Shown piece by piece: positions 17,401-19,799 of a DNA stretch of 19,799 nt. The position numbers and the translations under genes are program-made. The stretch covers positions 1 through 19,799 of the forward strand of contig PUNN01000284.1 of NCBI GenBank assembly GCA_003552605.1, read 5' to 3'. The number at the start of each line of letters is the position of its first letter. The first letter of the stretch is position 1. The stretch comes from Phycisphaeraceae bacterium. Its GTDB lineage: Bacteria; Planctomycetota; Phycisphaerae; Phycisphaerales; Phycisphaeraceae. The notes under the pieces were generated by a model. The model was not told where the DNA came from and did not search any database. It saw only the letters and a program-made list of their open reading frames with translations.

Positions 17401-17696
17401 CAGTCGATGTACTCTTCCTCGAGCATCGTGCTCAGGCGCATTTCCTGCCGTGGCGCACCATCACGAGGCGCTTCATCGGGATTATGGGCGATGCCGCCGG
17501 GCTTGTCCCGGTAGATCAGCGAGCCGATGCCATCGCGGGCGACCATCGAGGGCCGCTCCGCGCCATCGGTGGGCAGATTCAGCGGTAGCTTCGCCCGTGG
17601 ATCGTTGTCCTGCACGCTGGCGCAGCCGCCGAGCGGCAAGAAAGCAGCGAGGCTGAGGCCGGTCACAAGCAACATTACATTGCGGGTCATCGTCAT
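17400..17696 (-). CDS. small lipoprotein of unknown function
   Basis: 98-residue precursor with a type II signal peptide: basic start (MTMTR), hydrophobic stretch and lipobox PLGGC with Cys25, leaving about 74 mature residues. The mature part is polar, rich in Pro, Asp and Arg (for example PLNLPTDGAERPS and RDKPGGIAHNPDEAPRDG), with no repeats or motif I recognise, and ends in the acidic EEEYID. AAGGAGA at 17704-17710 (read on the minus strand) is seven bases upstream of the ATG and supports the start. It lies downstream of cydB on the same strand but 381 bases away, so it is probably transcribed separately. It converges on the T6SS array, and nothing ties it functionally to either side. Confidence 0.75.
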   Translation of the reverse strand: MTMTRNVMLLVTGLSLAAFLPLGGCASVQDNDPRAKLPLNLPTDGAERPSMVARDGIGSLIYRDKPGGIAHNPDEAPRDGAPRQEMRLSTMLEEEYID

Positions 17697-18077
17697 GGGG
17701 CGGTCTCCTTATCCCGGCCGACCGAACACCGGCCCGCCGGGGCTAGCGGTACTATCGGCTCGCCCAAGGGCCGCGCTCAGTTGTCCTGCCCAATCGCCAC
17801 AATCGCCCCGCGAGGACCGCTCCCCCCCGCCGTCACAACCGCTACGACTGTGACCACCGCCGCAACCGGCAGCGCTGCACACGCTTCTCTGGTGGGCCCT
17901 CGAGCAGATCACGCCCGAGGGCAACCACCGACACCTGCCGGTTGGCCGCGTCCAGCGAGCGCGATTGACCGACGCAACCGGCAGCCAACATGCAGGGCCA
18001 GCGGACATGCCCCGGGGGTGTGCTCGGGGGGATTTTCCGGGGGATCTTCCGGGGGATTCGGATGGTCGCGTGCCGCC
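17697..18077. other. non-coding region downstream of cydB
   Basis: No gene here can be supported. It contains the ribosome binding site of the small lipoprotein gene and a short tandem repeat at 18025-18060. On the minus strand, about 17777-17870 encodes a hydrophobic Ala/Val run ending in a TGA, reminiscent in size of the tiny subunits (CydX-type) that often follow cydAB, but no ATG or TTG and no suitable ribosome binding site precedes it, and its composition (mostly Ala/Val/Gly) is what GC-rich non-coding DNA can produce. No strong terminator with a T-run was seen. Confidence 0.5.
18025..18060. repeat. three tandem 12-13 base direct repeats
   Basis: Three near-identical units (CGGGGGGATTTTC, CGGGGGATCTTC, CGGGGGATTCGG) lie 18 bases beyond the cydB stop. 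On the minus strand in one frame they would spell a PPE(D/N/H) tetrapeptide repeat, but that frame has no credible start. They may be a slippage product or the remains of a Pro-rich C-terminal extension. Confidence 0.65.
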
Positions 18078-19115
18078 TCAGTAGCTGTGCTCGCCCAGTC
18101 GCGTCTTGCCCCGGAATATCCAGTAAATGGCAATGGTGTAGGAAATGACCAGAGGCATGCCCAATACGGCAATGATCAGCATGATCTCGAGGGTGGTGCG
18201 CGAGGAGGCGGCGTTGTAGATCGTCAGGCTTGCATCCGGGTCGAGTGAGTTGGCCACGAGGTTGGGGTACAGCGCTGCGCCAAAGAGGAACACCAGGGCT
18301 GCGATCGTGCAGGATGAGGAGATGAAGGCGTATAGCGGCCGGTGCTGGTAAATCGCCCGGGGGATATTCGCTATGGCCAGCACGTTGAGCACGACCACAC
18401 CCCATGCCCACCAAGCGGTATCGAAGTTCTCTATCGCCGTGGCCACGTTCATCAGGGTATAGATCGTCGTCACCAGGTAGATTACAAGAAAGCCGAAGAA
18501 AGTTCGCCACATCCAGGGATGCAGCCGCGCTTGAAGTTCACCCTCGGTCTTGAGGTAAAGAAAGATGCTGCCATGCATGGCAAACATCGACAGTGCCAGC
18601 ACGCCCACCAACAGCGGGTAAAAGCCCAACAGGTCGTTGAAGCTGCCGGCGAAGTCCTTGAACTCATCCAGCGGCATCCCGATCATCACGTTGCCCACGG
18701 CCACACCGAAGAGAAAGGTGGCCAGCGTGGAGCCGAAGAAGAACGCACCGTCCCACCCGCGGCGCCATAGCCACCACGACTGCTTCGACCGGAACTCCAT
18801 CGACACCGCGCGCAGGATCAGGGCAAACAGCAGGGCCATGAAGGCGAGGTAGAAGCCACTGAAGACCGTGGCATAGACGTGGGGAAACGCGGCGAACATC
18901 GCCCCGCCGAAGGTCACCAGCCACACCTCGTTGCCATCCCACAGCGGGCCGATCGAGTTCATGAAAATGCGGCGTTCCTCGTCGGTGCGCGCCAGAAAGT
19001 GCAGCGACCCGACGCCGAGATCAAACCCATCGAGTATCGCATAGCCTACCAGCAGGAAGCCGAGCAGGATGAACCAGATCAGGCACAGCGTTTCATAACT
19101 GAGAAAGGGCATCAT
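18078..19115 (-). CDS. cydB: cytochrome bd ubiquinol oxidase subunit II
   Basis: 345-residue integral membrane protein that pairs with CydA to form the bd-type quinol oxidase, which reduces oxygen to water at the inner membrane without pumping protons and works at low oxygen. Visible family features are LDGFDLG (28-34), WDGNEVWL (59-66), the following GGAMFAAFP, and multiple hydrophobic segments (about eight to nine) through to the C-terminus, which ends GEHSY. The length is close to short CydB forms (about 335-380). The first ATG at 19115 overlaps the cydA stop in an ATGA, which supports translational coupling and selects this start over the ATG one codon later. Confidence 0.95.
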   Translation of the reverse strand: MMPFLSYETLCLIWFILLGFLLVGYAILDGFDLGVGSLHFLARTDEERRIFMNSIGPLWDGNEVWLVTFGGAMFAAFPHVYATVFSGFYLAFMALLFALILRAVSMEFRSKQSWWLWRRGWDGAFFFGSTLATFLFGVAVGNVMIGMPLDEFKDFAGSFNDLLGFYPLLVGVLALSMFAMHGSIFLYLKTEGELQARLHPWMWRTFFGFLVIYLVTTIYTLMNVATAIENFDTAWWAWGVVVLNVLAIANIPRAIYQHRPLYAFISSSCTIAALVFLFGAALYPNLVANSLDPDASLTIYNAASSRTTLEIMLIIAVLGMPLVISYTIAIYWIFRGKTRLGEHSY

Positions 19116-19799
19116 GGCTTGTCACCCCCCTTGCCATCCGTGCTGCCCTTATCGCTCGTATCTTCGCCCTGTTCGGGCACCTCGGCGTGGGCATCGGTAT
19201 AGGATCGGCCGCCGCCGTGAAGCTCAGCGCTTGGGGCGTAGAACCCACCGGCCGGCTCTTCCCCCTCCTCCGAGGGCGTCGCCTCATCGGGATCACCCAC
19301 GCCCGTCGGCCCCGTGCGGATCTTGCGGTCGAGCACATAGATCCAGACCATGAAAAGCAGACCGTAGATCAGCATGAACATCACCATCGACGCCACCACC
19401 ATCTCGCTGGTGATCGCCCGGCTGACCGCATCACTGACCCGCAAGCCATCCTGCGGGTCAGTAAAGTCGGCGGTGGCATAGTCGAGGAACACATCGGGGT
19501 TCTCCCGCGCCGCCTGAACTGGGTCGTAGGCGGGATACACAATCCACGGCTGCCGGCCCGTCTCGGCCGAAACCCACCCGGCGTGGTTGGCGACATAAGC
19601 GGGCAAGACCGCGATCACAAACAGCCACAACATCTTGCGGCGCTCAAACAGCCGGCCGCGGCGCCATTGCCACAGGGCGTACAAGCACAGCCCGAGCATG
19701 AACAATCCGGAGGCGACCATGAGCCGGAAACTCGTGAACGGGATCAATGTCGCCGGCCGGTCCTGCTCGGGAAAGCGGTCGAGCCCGGCCACCGGCCGG
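19112..19799 (-). CDS. cydA: cytochrome bd ubiquinol oxidase subunit I (C-terminal part)
   Basis: The 3' end of the gene for the haem-bearing subunit of cytochrome bd oxidase; the 5' part, with the haem ligands and quinol loop, lies beyond the right edge. About 229 codons are present. The conserved GWVSAETGRQPWIVY block and the last membrane helix (MVMFMLIYGLLFMVWIYVLD) identify it. Two oddities are seen. Roughly 30 extra residues (about 19436-19534, Asp/Pro/Ala-rich) separate GRQPWIVY from the DAVS that normally follows within some ten residues. After the last helix there is a hydrophilic tail of about 65 residues (about 19112-19309), rich in Gly, Glu, Asp and Ser. Both are probably lineage-specific extensions, since the frame is intact throughout. 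The gene overlaps cydB by four bases. Confidence 0.92.
   Translation of the reverse strand, partial: RPVAGLDRFPEQDRPATLIPFTSFRLMVASGLFMLGLCLYALWQWRRGRLFERRKMLWLFVIAVLPAYVANHAGWVSAETGRQPWIVYPAYDPVQAARENPDVFLDYATADFTDPQDGLRVSDAVSRAITSEMVVASMVMFMLIYGLLFMVWIYVLDRKIRTGPTGVGDPDEATPSEEGEEPAGGFYAPSAELHGGGRSYTDAHAEVPEQGEDTSDKGSTDGKGGDKP

Noticed and set aside
17777..17870. Tiny hydrophobic frame downstream of cydB as a CydX-type subunit
   Set aside because: No usable start codon or ribosome binding site, composition limited to Ala/Val/Gly, and it lies more than 200 bases from cydB.
17909..18172. 87-codon minus-strand frame with PPE(D/N/H) repeats
   Set aside because: Half of it overlaps cydB in another frame, there is no ribosome binding site, and the repeat alone explains its regularity.
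1..19799. tRNA, rRNA, CRISPR arrays, insertion sequences or attachment sites
   Set aside because: No cloverleaf, spaced repeat array, transposase motif or terminal inverted repeat was found on reading both strands.

Overview
This is a GC-rich bacterial window that is almost entirely coding. The organism is Gram-negative: the window holds genes of a type VI secretion (T6SS) envelope complex, two lipoproteins and a cytochrome bd oxidase. I favour Planctomycetota, perhaps Phycisphaerae, because of kinase-like proteins fused to formylglycine-generating-enzyme-like domains, divergent T6SS subunits and an aberrant CydA. This taxonomic call is inference only; no rRNA or other phylogenetic marker is present.

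Layout. (1) Positions 1-1043, minus strand: the first two thirds of a xylulokinase gene (xylB), running off the left edge. (2) 1044-1612: a divergent intergenic region with one plausible sigma70-type promoter facing right. (3) 1613-17336, plus strand: eight genes in one tight array (gaps up to 78 bp, two ATGA overlaps). They are an unknown protein, TssK, TssL, a long TssM, a TagF-like protein, a 672-residue protein with traces of a dead kinase fold, a lipoprotein in the place expected for TssJ, and a 1474-residue membrane protein. The last has an inactive PpkA-like kinase domain at the N-terminus and a TagR-like (formylglycine-generating-enzyme fold) domain at the C-terminus. (4) 17400-17696, minus strand: a small lipoprotein gene, convergent with the array. 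(5) 17697-18077: a non-coding stretch with a short tandem repeat. (6) 18078-19799, minus strand: cydB and the 3' part of cydA.

How the genes work together. TssK, TssL and TssM with an outer-membrane lipoprotein form the baseplate-to-envelope anchor of a T6SS. The sheath, tube, baseplate wedge, spike and ClpV genes are not in the window, so this is an envelope-complex and regulation module. In Pseudomonas aeruginosa H1-T6SS, PpkA is an active kinase stimulated from the periplasm by TagQRST and opposed by PppA, while TagF represses independently. Here kinase-like and TagR-like parts are one polypeptide, the catalytic aspartate is gone, a second kinase-like protein also lacks catalytic residues, and no phosphatase or FHA protein is visible. 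The attractive reading is a T6SS whose post-translational switch works by pseudokinase scaffolding rather than phosphorylation. That is inference. The sequence shows the fusion and the missing residues directly.
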